Source: Dugong dugon
Taxonomy: Eukaryota; Chordata; Mammalia; Sirenia; Dugongidae
Direction of reading: 5' to 3'
DNA length: 64,000 nt
Assembly: GCA_030035585.1 (NCBI GenBank)
Contig: CM057461.1
Location: 3,139,001 to 3,203,000 of the forward strand
How positions within the stretch are numbered: the stretch's first letter is position 1; the number at the start of each line of letters is the position of its first letter. This document shows, one piece after another, positions 53,728 through 64,000 of this stretch. The notes beneath the pieces were generated by a model. That model did no database searches. It was not told the DNA's origin and saw nothing but the letters and a program-made list of their open reading frames with translations. The position numbers and the translations under genes are program-made.

Positions 53728-54790
53728 GTGTGTGGGTGTGTATGTGTGTGTGAGTGTGTGTGCCTGTGAATGTTAGAGTGTGTGTGTGCACGTGTAAATG
53801 TTAGTGGGTGAGTGTGTGTGTGTGTGAATGCCTGTGTGTGAATGTGTGTGTGCATGTGAATTGTGGGCGAGTGTGTGTGGTCATGTGAATGCCTGTGTGT
53901 GAATGCCTGTGTGTGAATGTGTGTGTGCATGTGAATTGTAGGTGAACGTGAATGTTAGTGGGTGAGTGTGTGTGTATGTGTGAATGTTAATGGTGAATGT
54001 ATAAGTGTTTGCAAGCATGTGTATGAATGTGTATGACGTGTGAGAGGAGACTGTGTATAAGTGTGAATGTGTGAGAGTATACGTGTTTAAGTGTGTCTGT
54101 GATTGTGTCAGCCTTTATGGACGGATGGATGTATAAGTGTGTGTATGTATGTGTGAGAGACTATGTATATGAGTGTGTATATGTGTGTGAGCATGTGAGT
54201 GCATGCAGGTATGTGTGTGAGGGCATGTGTGAGCATGAGTGTGTGAGTACGTGTGTGAACGTGAGTGTGTGTGCATGTGTGCGAGTGTGTATTATGTGTA
54301 TGTGCAAGGGTGTTTGTGTAAGTGTGGACGTATATGTATGCATGAGTGTGTGTGTGTGCATGTGTATGTGTGTGAATGTATTATGTACATATGTGTATGC
54401 GTGCATGTTAGTATGAATGTGTGTGTATGTATGTGTATGAGAGTGTGTATGTGTATGCATACGTATGTGTGTGAGTGTGTATATGTGTGTGAGTATGTGT
54501 TTGTGTGAGTGCATATGTATGGGTATGTACGATAGTGTGTATGTGTATGCATATATATGTGTGTGTGTGTGTGAGTATGCCTGTGTGTGCAGATGTGTTT
54601 GTGCATGTTAGTATGAATGTGTGAGTGTATATATATGTGTATGAGAGTGTGTATGTGTATGCATACGTATGTGTGTGTATATGCACATGTATGTGTGTGT
54701 GTATGAACATGTGTGCGAGTGTGTATATGTGTGTGAGTGTGTGTGTTTGTGTGTGAGAGTATGTCTGTGTGAGTGCGTGTGAGTGGAGGA
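53728..54790. repeat. GT-rich complex microsatellite with a ~200-bp internal duplication
   Basis: More than 1 kb of GTGT, GTATGT and GTGAATGT text. GTGCATGTTAGTATGAATGT at 54401 recurs at 54601, and GAGTGTGTATGTGTATGC at 54441 recurs at about 54645, which shows an imperfect 200-204-bp duplication. Long His/Thr- or Cys/Val-rich frames on both strands are artefacts. Confidence 0.96.
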
Positions 54791-56224
54791 CTGGCTCCTG
54801 GAGGCGCTTGGCTCTTTGGTCCATGGCCCCCAGTTCATGCCCAGGACAGCCCCAGATGATACACATGCCCAAGTCCAGATGAGAAACCCCAGGGCAGAGA
54901 GGACAGAGACTGGGCCTCGCTAGCCCAGCTAGAATGGGGTGGGTCTGAGGTTGCAACCTTCTTTCACCCCAAATTCCTGGTTCTTCCCAGAGACCGTGCA
55001 GAGTCCACCCCAGTCAGCTGCCTCAGCCCAGCCTGTCCCAGAGGGCCCAGCCAGCCTGTCTCAGAGGGCGTGCATAGCCTGTCCCAGAGGGCATGCACAG
55101 TGGGAGGGAGAAGGAAGGAAAAGTGAAGAGAGGAGATGGACAGGTGCTTCACTTTCCCTCACCCTCTCTCTGCAGGGCTCAGCAATATTAACAAGATTTC
55201 GCGGTCTCAGAGGTCTTTCCATCACGTCCCTCCTGATTGCTGGAAGCCTGCAGTTGATCTAGACCTCTTCCTATGCAGGTTTTCAATGAGCTTGTGTGGA
55301 ATAGCAATGTTTGTACACCATTATGGGTGTGATTCGCTTCCGAACACACAGGCGTGCATACTCACACACTCAGAAATAGCTGTTTCATTAATTGCAGCTT
55401 GTAGTTCGGCTGTTTAGAACAAACTGACGTCCAGTGCATTGTCGTGCTTGGGCAGAGACTTCGAAATAGCTGGAGACACTTCCGCTAAGTGATCTGGGAT
55501 TCCTTAATCATAACTCCTGTTTAATGGGTTCTTTGGAGGGGTCTGCATCAGAAATCGGTTGTAAGTAAACATGGGCTTCAGGGGAAGACAGGACAGTCCT
55601 CTCCTGTGCATAGGTGGCCACCAAGGTGGCAGGAGAGAGTGCGATACTGGACTGACTGAGGGTCATTCCATTCATTCTGTATTTCCTTCCGTGTGCACTG
55701 AGGGCCTGCACGCACAAGACTTTGAACTGAGGGGCAAAGAACACAGCAATCAATGTGATAATAAGATACGCATCTGGTTCTAAGGGAGTCCACGTGCAAT
55801 TCCAATCAATCTCCCAAATGTTAATGAGAGTTTCCACTGTGCTGTTCACAGGAGAAAAAATGGAAAACCTGAGGGGCAGCCGGGGTCCTCATAGCTTACT
55901 GCCCAACAAGAGGCACAGAGAGTTAAAGAGTAGGCTCCCATATTCAGGAAGAAGTAGGGGGTATAGGTGCTCTAAGAAGCAGAGCTCCTAATCCAATCTT
56001 GGGGGGTGCGAGGGGTGGGGACAGGTGGGAGTCTTCCATGAGTTCTTATTCTGCCTTGCTTCCATCCACCCTGCTCTCAGGCTCTGGGCTCTGGCCGTGC
56101 AGGACTCAGGTCCTTGGACATCACCTTGCTCTCCCCTTTATCCCTGCAGGGCATTCTTTAAGCCGAGGAGGGGGTGAAGGGCCAGGGGAGGTACGCTTTA
56201 TTCACCCCTTCGTTTTTGCCTAAT
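54791..56224. other. Unique non-coding DNA
   Basis: A short echo (CCTGTCCCAGAGGGC and close variants near 55031-55093) is present. No family or exon pattern was recognised. The 113-codon minus frame (55849-55508) overlaps a plus frame and has no motif. Confidence 0.38.
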
Positions 56225-56536
56225 TCAAATCGATGCCTTTCAATTATGGTGTTGATGAAGAATATTAAATATACCATGAACTGCCAAAAGAACAAACAAA
56301 TCTCTCTTGGAAGAAGTATAGCCAGAATGCTCCTTAGAAGCAAGGATGGCAAGACTACGTCTCACACGCTTTGGACATGTTATCAGGAGGCACCTGTCCC
56401 TGGAGAAGGACATCATGCTTCATCATGCAGTGAAAGGTGGAAGACTATGAACAAGATGGATTGACACAGTGACTGCAGCAATGGGCTCCAGCATAACAAC
56501 GATCATAACAACAGCACCTAACAACAACAACAAAAC
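56225..56536 (+). mobile_element. RTE LINE 3' end, 5'-truncated
   Basis: CAATTATGGTGTTGATGAAG, TATACCATGAACTGCC, TCTCTCTTGGAAGAAG, TTGGACATGTTATCAGGAGG, GAAGGACATCATGCTTC, GATTGACACAGTGACTGC and the tail AGCACCTAACAACAAC. A short deletion removes GTCGCTATGAGTC before the tail. Confidence 0.9.
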
Positions 56537-56562
56537 CTACTGTTTCTTAGACCTCAGCTTGT

Positions 56563-56988
56563 GTTAGTTCCCTGGGTCTGCCCTGACCAAGGACCATAGC
56601 CCAAGTCACTTAGCACTAGAGAGATATACTGTCTCACAGTTCTGGAGGCTGGGGGTCGGAATTCAGGGTGCCACAGGGCCATGCTCTCTCTGAGGGCCCT
56701 AGGGAAGATCCTCCCTTGTCTCTGTTTCTCGTGGCCCCGAGAGTCCTTGGCGTGTGTATGCATCTTCACGTGGCAGGTCCCCCCATGTTTCTCTCTGGGT
56801 GTCTTCTCTTTCATAAGGATACCACTTGGACGTGATTAGGACCTACCCTACCCTGGTATGACCTCATATTAGCCTAACTGATAACATCTTCAAAAACCCT
56901 ATTTCCAAACAAGGTCACGTTCACAGGTACCAGGGGTTAGGACTTCAACAAAACTTTATGGAGGTCACAATTCAATCCATAACACAAC
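56563..56988 (-). mobile_element. MaLR-like solo LTR
   Basis: GTGTTAGTTCCCTGGGTC, CTCACAGTTCTGGAGGC, CATCTTCACGTGGCAGG, TACCAGGGGTTAGGAC, then GGAGGTCACAATTCAATCC. There are no viral genes. Confidence 0.78.
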
Positions 56989-57149
56989 GTAAGCTTTACC
57001 TTCTTTGAGAAAAATCTAACATGACTCAGCCATCTAAATCTCCCCCATTGTCCACATCACCTGCCTTTCTCCTCCGTGGTCCTCCTTACCTTGGTAAATA
57101 GCTGTTTGGAGCCACTGTGCAGGTGGCTACCTTCAAGTGAGAGGGCACT

Positions 57150-57262
57150 GTGTTGGCCCTGTCTGCTGCAGTGTCCCCAGTGCCCACCACAGTGCCTGAA
57201 ATGTAGGAGCCACCAATAAATATCTGCGATACCAAGGAGTGAATGAATGAATGAATGAATGG
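57150..57262 (+). repeat. L2-like 3' end with (GAAT)n
   Basis: GTGTCCCCAGTGCCC, CACAGTGCCTGAAATG, CCAATAAATATCTGC, then GTGAATGAATGAATGAATG. The tetranucleotide run extends the normal L2 tail. Confidence 0.6.
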
Positions 57263-57333
57263 CCTTATCACACCTGCGGTATTCTAGTGCAAGTCTGCTT
57301 TGCAAAAAAATAGAAAAAGGGACTATGTGGATG

Positions 57334-57853
57334 TCTTAGCCATCTAGGGCTGCTGTAACAGAAATACCACAAGTGGATGGCTTTAACAAAAGGAAATTTT
57401 TTCTTTCAAAGTCTAGGAGGCTAAACGTCCAAACTCAAGGTGCCAGCTCCAAGGCAAGGCTTTCTCTCTCTGTTGGCTCTGGGAGAAGGTCCTTGTCATC
57501 AATCTTCCCCTAGTCGAGGAGCTTCTCAGCGCAGGGACCCTGGGTCCAAAGCACACACGCTGCTTCAGGTGCTGCTTACTCGGTGATATGAGGTCCCCAG
57601 TCTCTATGCTTGCTTCTCTCTTTTACATCTCAAAAGAGATTGACTCTAGGCACAACCTAATCTTGTAGATTAAGTTCTGCCTCATTAACATACCTGCCTC
57701 TAATTCTGCCTCCTTAACGTCATAGAGGTAGGATTTACAACACTTGGGAAAATCACATCAGATGACAATACGGTGGACGATCACACAATACGGGGAATCA
57801 TGGTCTAGCCAAGTTGACACACAGTTTTTGGGGACACAATTTAATCCGTAACA
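57334..57853 (-). mobile_element. LTR-type repeat (about 520 bp), afrotherian-like
   Basis: GTCTTAGCCATCTAGGGC, ACCACAAGTGGATGGC, CAAGGTGCCAGCTCC, CTTCTCAGCGCAGGGACC, CTGCCTCATTAACATACC, GGTAGGATTTACAACAC, AAGTTGACACACAG, then GGACACAATTTAATCC. Related, at its ends, to 22885-23312 and 62638-63040. Confidence 0.72.
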
Positions 57854-57879
57854 GTGCGTTAATTAATAAATTGGAGGGC

Positions 57880-58427
57880 ATGGCAGACAGCATTGTTTGG
57901 ATGATAAAAGTCGTTCTCACCACCTTTAGCCCTTGATGCCTTCCATTATTAGGACTTGAAAATTAATCCCCACTCCTACACTCTGCACCAAGCCCTGTGA
58001 CAAAGTTCTGGCAATTAAGAAGGCTGCTTGGTGGGTTTCTAGGAGAGTTTTACTTCCTTGTAAAAGAAGCAGGCATGTTGTTGGTGCTGTCCCTGTTTCT
58101 GTTTGAACACTGGCATGCTAGGTGGGGCTATAACAGCCATTTTGTGACCACGTGGCAGTGAATATGACAAAAGTCAATACACAAGGAGGGTGATAGCAGA
58201 CCAGTAAGACAGAATCAGTCTGAGTATTTGACAACGTCAATGAGCCAGTGGACTTATACTGGCAACCAACGAATCCTTCATGACTTACTACATGAGAAAA
58301 CACACTCCTGCTAGTTTTAGTCACTACTCCCTGGGTTTTCCGTTGCTCACCACTAAACATGTTCCCAACAGATACCGATAAGTAGGTGAGGCATCTGGCA
58401 TCTTACGCTTTAATTCGGATCTATAGA
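57880..58427. other. Unresolved, possibly an old LTR
   Basis: AACAGCCATTTTGTGACC and GGTTTCTAGGAGAG suggest an old LTR-type repeat, but I cannot place its ends. Confidence 0.3.
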
Positions 58428-58465
58428 AACCGGTTGATGTGGAGTCAATTCCAACTCAGAAATAT
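58428..58465 (-). mobile_element. AfroSINE 3' tail remnant
   Basis: AACCGGTTGATGTGGAGTC and AATTCCAACTC are the tail complement only; the match then stops. Confidence 0.5.
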
Positions 58466-59537
58466 TATGGCTTAATTCCATGGTCAGGTGCAGAGCAGAG
58501 ATGGATGGCCGGGGGAGACAGAGAAGCACCTAAGTACAGTCATCCTCTCTTGCAAGCGTAACTGAATCACTGACTGTCCCAGGAAGGTTACGGGCACCAC
58601 TGTAATTGCTGTCATTGATGACTTGTCCTCTGATTCTGCTTATGTGCTGCTGCTCCCATTAATAACCCTCTTTGGAAAGGATTACAGCTTTCCTTAGGCT
58701 GTAGCCAAAACACGGATGTCCTTAATGATGCTTCTATACCCGGATCCCAGGCAGGTGCATGTCTGTGTATGGGGGCTCAGACCCACTTCCCCCTTACTGT
58801 CTGTGGGCTTTACAGAAAGAAAGTCCTCTCAGTGCCACAGGTCCCCAAGCCCACAGGGTCCTTACAAGCCCCCTGCCTGCCGTGCATCCCAGGACCCTAA
58901 ACCTGTGTCCTGTAGGACCCCCGACTCTTGTGGAATGACTCCCATATATCACACCCACTCTAGCAGCCCCTCAATGCATCCTTTGTGCAAACTTCAGCTC
59001 TCGTTTTGTGCAGCCATATCAGACTGTTTAACTGAAAACACGTCCCATGATCCTCAAGTCTGAGTGATTGCACTCACTCCCAAAGAAGCCCAGAGGACCT
59101 ACAGTCCTGTTTATTCATTTCTGCTTTCAGCAAGTATTTATTGAGCCTGTGCCTGGGTCAGGCACCCACATACAGTGGGAGGAAAAGCACTCCATGGAAC
59201 GGTGATGGAGAAGACAGGCCCTGATAGCCACACAAATAAATGTAAAATACAGGGAAACTTAGGAGACAAGGGGAGGGTTTTATTCTTTATCCTGAAAGCA
59301 AGGGGAGACAACAGTGGGTTGTACGCAGGGCCCTATGTGCTGATGCGTATTCCCTCCCGAAACCCTTTGCCCTGTTCTTTGAGCTACACATAGATTACGA
59401 GAGTGCGATGCACTTTAACTCAGCCCATGAAACATCGTAGTTCACCCCAAACCCTGCCTGTCCCATCTCTCAAAAGCGCCTCAGGGCCTCTCTTCCCAAA
59501 CTTGTGGCCCTGGTTTATGCCCCATTCTTCCCATTCC
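58466..59537. other. Unique non-coding DNA
   Basis: AAGTATTTATTGAGCCTGTGCC near 59131 is a short antisense MIR/L2-like trace. Otherwise nothing was recognised. Confidence 0.35.
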
Positions 59538-59764
59538 AAGGAGTCCTGGTGGCACAGCAGTCAAGTGCTCGGATGTTACTTGAAAATTCGGCAATTCAAA
59601 CCCACCAGGCACTCTGCAGAAGAAAGATATGGCTGTCTGCTTCTGTAAAGATTACAGCCTTGGAAACCCTATGGGGCAATTCTACTCTGTCCTATAGGGT
59701 TGCTATGAATCGGAATCGACTCGGCAGCAACAGGTTTGGTTTGGTTTGGTTTGGTTTGGATTGG
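59538..59764 (+). mobile_element. AfroSINE with (GGTTT)n tail and target-site duplication
   Basis: AAGGAGTCCTGGTGGCACAG, TTACAGCCTTGGAAACCC, GAATCGGAATCGACTCGG, then GGTTTGGTTTGGTTTGG. TCTTCCCATTCC (59526-59537) recurs as TCTTCCCACTCC (59765-59776). Confidence 0.96.
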
Positions 59765-59776
59765 TCTTCCCACTCC

Positions 59777-60398
59777 CTATCAGATGCAGCCCAGAATCGA
59801 GTTCAAGTTGTTCAGGGCTGAGACTCCATCAGGCAAGACTCAAGTCCTCATCCACACGGGGAGCCCTCCAGCCTTGCTTCAGCCTCTGCCCTTCCTTGTG
59901 GCTTCTGGGTTTCATCCATCTCCGTGCATCACAGTCATGAAAACCGAGAGCCAACCTGGGGGAAAGCCATGATTCTGGAATGAGCACACGTAGGTACATC
60001 CTGGCCAATGACGAGCGAAGCCCTGGATTGTTATCTGTAAGAAGGTCAAAGTTTTTCATGACAACACTGGCTAATGGGTGCTGCACGGACTGCACACTAG
60101 AACTGAGTGAGTCTAAGTAATGGGGATGATGCTCGTGGTGAGTGGGAAATATGGTGGCACATGTCCCAGTGCAGTAAGGAGTTGAAGAAGGAAATTGGCT
60201 CAGGTGCCTGCTAGGCTAATCCTCCTATGGAGCTAGTGAATAGTTAGCATGGAAAGCATTATGTCTGTGTTTCAGAATTGCTGATTGTGTTTTCTGTTAA
60301 TTATTCCCTTAAAAGTTTTGTTAGTGTCGTGTGGTGTTCTCTGGCAAACACTAGCCTGTCTCAGTCATGTGCATGAGATACAGAAGAGGTGCCTGCTG
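59777..60398. other. Unique non-coding DNA
   Basis: No recognised repeat or exon. Confidence 0.35.
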
Positions 60399-60407
60399 TC
60401 CAAGCTT

Positions 60408-60739
60408 GTTGTTAGCCGTCGAATCAGCTCCAACTCATGGCAAATTTAGGCATAACAGAAAAAAACGTTGCCCGGTCCTATGCCATCTTCATGATTGTTG
60501 GTTATGTTTGCATCTTCCAGCACTATATCAGACAATACCTTGTTGTGATCCATAAGGTTTTCATTGGCTAATTTTTGGAAGTAGTTTCTGAAGCCCTTCT
60601 TCCTAGTCTGGAAGCTCTGCTAAAACCTATCTACCATGGGTGGCCCTACTGTTATCTGAAATACTAGCGGCATAGCTTCCAGTATCATAGCAACATGCAA
60701 ACCACCACAGTACGACAAACTGACAGATGAGTAGTGTTG
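60408..60739 (-). mobile_element. Long SINE (tRNA-Gly type), head lost
   Basis: GTTGTTAGCCGTCGAATC, GTTGCCCGGTCCTATGCC, TTTTCATTGGCTAATTTTTGG, AGTCTGGAAGCTCTGC and AGCAACATGCAAACC. It stops at GATGAGTAGTGTTG, before the tRNA boxes. Confidence 0.82.
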
Positions 60740-60749
60740 TCCCAGCTTA

Positions 60750-60914
60750 CCAAACCAAAAAACGCATTGCTGTTGAGTCTACTCTGACTCATAGCAACCT
60801 TATAAGACAGAGTAGAACTGCCCCTTAGGGTTTCTAAGGAGTGGCTGGTGGATTAGAACTTCCAACCTTTGGGTTAGCAGCCAAGCTTTTAACCACTGTG
60901 CCACCAGGGCTCCA
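60750..60914 (-). mobile_element. AfroSINE, short type, with target-site duplication
   Basis: AAACGCATTGCTGTTGAG, GACAGAGTAGAACTGCC, AAGGAGTGGCTGGTGG, GTGCCACCAGGGCTCC. TCCCAGCTTA (60740-60749) recurs as TCCAAGCTTA (60915-60924). Confidence 0.94.
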
Positions 60915-61189
60915 TCCAAGCTTAGACCAGCAATAAATATAAATAACATCTCTCTGAGGTGAGGTGAGATAGAGATGATAGGAATCAAAGTAAGAACCTG
61001 AAGAAGAAGGAGAAGCATGGGGTTTTTCCCTGCTCAGGCGTTTTGGTGGTTCAGTGCTGTGCTTTGATGAAAGAAGCCACTTCCTCACCATCACCATACC
61101 TATCCAGAAAGTACTTGAAGCAGACAGCCTCCAAGACGGCCCCAGTGAGCACTGCCTCCTAGTATCCACGTCCTTACACATGATGCCTT

Positions 61190-61565
61190 CATTCGTCTGT
61201 GTGACCAGTGGATATAGAAGTGGTTTACATCACTCCTGAGATTGGGTTATAAAAAACTATGACTTCCATTTTGGTCTCTCTTACTAATTCTCAGATCATT
61301 TATTCTGGGAAGCCATGCCATAAGCAGCCCCATGTAGAGGCCCATGTAGTGAGTGGCTCCTGCAGCCCCAGTCCAGCCTTCAGATGAGGCAGCCCTGACC
61401 CACGTCCTGACTGCAGCCTCATGAGGGTCCCTGAGCCTGAAATACCCAACTAAGCCGCTTCGTAATTCCTGACCCGCAGAAACTGTGAGGCAACACATGC
61501 TTATTGTTTAAATCACTACATTTTAGGGTGATTTTCTGCACAGCAGGAGATAATGAATGCAGTAT
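61190..61565 (+). mobile_element. Probable MaLR-like LTR
   Basis: GTGACCAGTGGATATAG, GACTTCCATTTTGGTCTC, CTAAGCCGCTTCGTAATTCC, GACCCGCAGAAACTGTGAGG, TTTAAATCACTACATTTTAGGG and GCAGGAGATAATGAATGC, an LTR-type 3' end. Confidence 0.5.
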
Positions 61566-62637
61566 CAGTGTGTACTCAGTGAACTGCACAGTCTGGAGAA
61601 ATGCATGGAGGGATCTAGACACAAAAGAACCCATCTGTGCTTTCCGTTCGTGTGTCCTTCTATGTACCTAAGGACGCCAACACCATCAGGATGTTCTCTG
61701 AAGGGAAAGAACAGTTTCATTTTTCCTTAATTAGCTCTGTGACACCCACAAAGAACACATCACAGTGCTTTGTGGGTGTGTACTGAAAGTATTGGAGGGC
61801 TGAATCAGGGAGTGAAGGAGTCAGTGAGTGAAGAGTATTAAGGAGAACCCACTTGTGTTCCTATGTTTTATAAGTTATCAAAGCACAATTCTCTGAAATA
61901 GACAAAACTTGTCTTTTGGTGAACCTTCCCCCCATTCCCATGATGTCTCGACTCTTGTGATGGGCCTGAGATGGAAATTATTCACAATCGTCCAGGTTGG
62001 CCTAGCTCTGTATTTTTATTCCAAAGAGTTAGATAAAGGTCAGCGAGAACCCTTTCTTCTTAGACAGAAATTTGCCCCATTGATTATATAAAATATGAAT
62101 ATACAGTAAAGTATGGAGAAAATGTCAAAAAGGCCTGAGGACCTGATACCACAACTTAGCAAAAAATTACATTTTCCATTTTGCTTCAGATATGTTTAAG
62201 GACATAGAATAGTAAAGAGACAAAAATATATGTATATTTTTGAGGATATATCAGAATCCAGGTCTCTCCTACTTTTCACCTTCCAAATTTGGTGGTATCC
62301 TTTAATCCACATTTTCATACTTTTTCTACATATGTATGTGCCCAGTAACAATATATATTATATTGTTTGTTTAAAGAAGTTGTAAGTCTTTTCATGTTCT
62401 GTATGGCCTTCTAAAACTTTTCTCTTTCACTCACCATTATATTTTTGAGATTTATCAGTTTTCATGTATATAGCTCTACCTTATTAATTTTAGCTGTTGT
62501 AGATTATTCCTTCAACAGTGAAACACATCAAGTTACGTATATAAATTCAAGTTAATGAACATTAATATATTTCTAATTTTTCTCTATTCCCAAAATGCTA
62601 CTCTGAACATCCTTGTATGTGAATAACTACACACACG
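61566..62637. other. AT-rich non-coding DNA, possibly an old L1 fragment at 62300-62630
   Basis: TTCATGTTCTGTATGGCC, TTTATCAGTTTTCATG and AATGCTACTCTGAACATCC resemble an antisense old L1 fragment, weakly. 61566-62130 is unrecognised. Confidence 0.3.
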
Positions 62638-63040
62638 ATCTCAGTTTTCTAGTGCTGCCACAGCAAATGTACCCTAACTGGGTGGCTTTAGAAAACAGGC
62701 TCCCACATGCTGTCTGTCTTCTCTGTTGTGTGTGTTTCTGTGTCTATTCTGGTGTTTTCAGAACCCAGAAGTGATTAGGTTTAGGATCCACCATACACTG
62801 CCATGACCTCAGAAGATTGATCAATTATATTACTTTAGGTTGCATAAAGGAAAGTGATTACATTACATTAGATGCAAGGTGTTTACATTATATTACACTA
62901 CATTAGATTCCATTATGGAAGGTATTCTGCTCTACCCAAGGCCAACCAATTTAATCACATGTAACTACTCCATGACAACAACTAGATTAGTATTTGGCTA
63001 AACCAAGTTGACACATAAAATTAAATATCATATCAATCAT
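62638..63040 (-). mobile_element. LTR-type repeat, MaLR-like
   Basis: ATCTCAGTTTTCTAGTGC TGCC, CTAACTGGGTGGCTTTAG, AAGTGATTAGGTTTAGG, and AACCAAGTTGACACATAAAATT. It contains an expanded TTACATTA-rich middle. Confidence 0.6.
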
Positions 63041-63103
63041 CATTATTTTTCAAATGAGAGGATGAACTCTCTTCCCACAGCATCGCTTAGAAGCCTTAAT
63101 GTG

Positions 63104-63308
63104 TGGTTGTTGTTGGGTGCCGACAAGTCAATTCTGACTCATATCAGGTCCATGTGACAGAGTAAAACTGCCCCATAGGGTTTTCTTGGTTGCGATTTTT
63201 ATGGGAGCAAATCACCAGGTCTTCCTCCACAGAGCTGCTGGTGGGTTAGAACCGCCAACCTTTTGGTTAGCAACTGAGCTCTTAACCGTTGTGCCACCAG
63301 GGCTCCTT
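63104..63308 (-). mobile_element. AfroSINE, long type, with target-site duplication
   Basis: GTTGTTGTTGGGTGCC, GACAAGTCAATTCTGACTC, GTTAGAACCGCCAACC, GTGCCACCAGGGCTCC. CCTTAATGTG (63094-63103) recurs as CCCTAATGTG (63309-63318). Confidence 0.95.
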
Positions 63309-63318
63309 CCCTAATGTG

Positions 63319-64000
63319 CATGACAGTTCAGTTAAGTTCATTTCCCAAATTTCCACTGATGTACTGGTGCTCCTCACATCACAACGCCAGCAGGCAAAAC
63401 ACGAAACCTGTCAAAAACGGGAGCTCCTGACAGTTGACACTTCGGCTTTTCCACTTTCAAGAAGCAGTTTTGCTGACTACTTGAGGAATTACGAAAAACA
63501 CAATAAAACCAGCACTACTACCAACAAAACCTGGACCCTGTTTCTAGAAGCTGAAGAGATTCAAAACCTCACCAGGTGGATTTGAGACGTGTCAACCTTC
63601 TCAAAGTGTTGAGCTCTTTCAGCAACTCCCCTACTCTATCGACCCCCTCTCTCTCCTTGCCACATGGGTGTAGCATTTGAGGATAAAAAAAATAATAAGA
63701 TAAAAGGCGGCTCAAATGAAATTTGGTGATGGGAGTCCTGTGGCCATGTGCCAGAATTCATTCCCTTAATTACACTGAAAATCATTTGCTCTGCATGTTA
63801 ACATGTTTCTGAGCGGTGGTATATGTAGAAGCTTGTGGGACTTAATGAATTATGTAGCACGCGATGTCCTTCACCAGGACTAGAGCTTATTGATGAGGTT
63901 CCTAAACAGAAAATATTACTTTTACAATCTGGGGAAAATCATAGCTGGCAAAACTGTCCTTATCTTTGAGAATGATTTCTTTACTCACTTTTATCTTTTG
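63319..64000. other. Unique non-coding DNA
   Basis: No recognised repeat. A 98-codon plus frame (63289-63585) begins in the SINE and has no motif. The window ends in AT-rich unique sequence. Confidence 0.35.

Noticed and set aside
54093-54956. Cys/Val-rich (plus) and His/Thr-rich (minus) frames up to 182 codons
   Set aside because: Translation of the GT-rich array.
63289-63585. 98-codon plus frame
   Set aside because: Starts within a SINE head and continues into unique sequence with no motif.
1-64000. Search for a new defence-type or operon-type system
   Set aside because: Composition and repeats are those of a mammalian intergenic or intronic region. No gene cluster exists to support such a system.

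Overview
This is a stretch of mammalian nuclear DNA with no convincing protein-coding exon, no cellular RNA gene and nothing of prokaryotic type. About 45 copies of one tRNA-headed SINE are scattered through it on both strands. Its head reads GGAGCCCTGGTGGC, its B box resembles GTTCGAACCC, and it ends in a GAGTCGGAATCGACTCG-type 3' tail followed by CAACAACA or GGTTTGGTTT. I recognise this as the AfroSINE family, and it occurs with an RTE (BovB-like) LINE carrying the same 3' tail. That combination points to Afrotheria, most likely an elephant or another paenungulate. The species is an inference; the repeat families are read directly from the sequence.

Layout. 1-2.6 kb is mostly unique, with a small CpG-rich block near 0.8-1.25 kb. 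2.6-8.2 kb holds SINEs and a 2.4-kb antisense L1 3' end. 9.6-16 kb has two antisense RTE tails, an 0.8-kb minisatellite (11.2-12.0 kb), a MIR split by a SINE, and a SINE-in-SINE. 16.4-18.6 kb is a stack: an old L1 interrupted by two SINEs, a hAT-like element with terminal inverted repeats and an 8-bp target duplication, and a 458-bp solo LTR with a 4-bp duplication. 20.4-23.3 kb has LTRs, an old L1 and another SINE-in-SINE. 23-36 kb is more unique DNA with AC/GT arrays and scattered SINE, MIR, L2 and LTR copies. 36.2-39.5 kb holds a GA array inside an old LTR-like repeat, another LTR, and an RTE pair in inverted orientation, the longer one 2.07 kb with a broken reverse transcriptase. 40-53 kb is the densest mosaic, with L1, LTR, hAT and SINE fragments and a 0.5-kb GT array. 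53.7-54.8 kb is a second GT-rich array. 55-64 kb alternates unique DNA with LTRs and SINEs.

The elements form one mobilisation economy. The RTE supplies the enzymatic machinery in principle, and the two SINE types carry the RTE 3' end and so were probably moved by it. L1s, MaLR-like LTRs, MIR, L2 and hAT copies are older layers on which the SINEs landed. Every autonomous element seen here is truncated or broken. The least familiar items are the hAT-like family with CAGGGCTTC ends (17170-17638, 49262-49420, 50238-50912) and the long SINE with a tRNA-Gly-like head.
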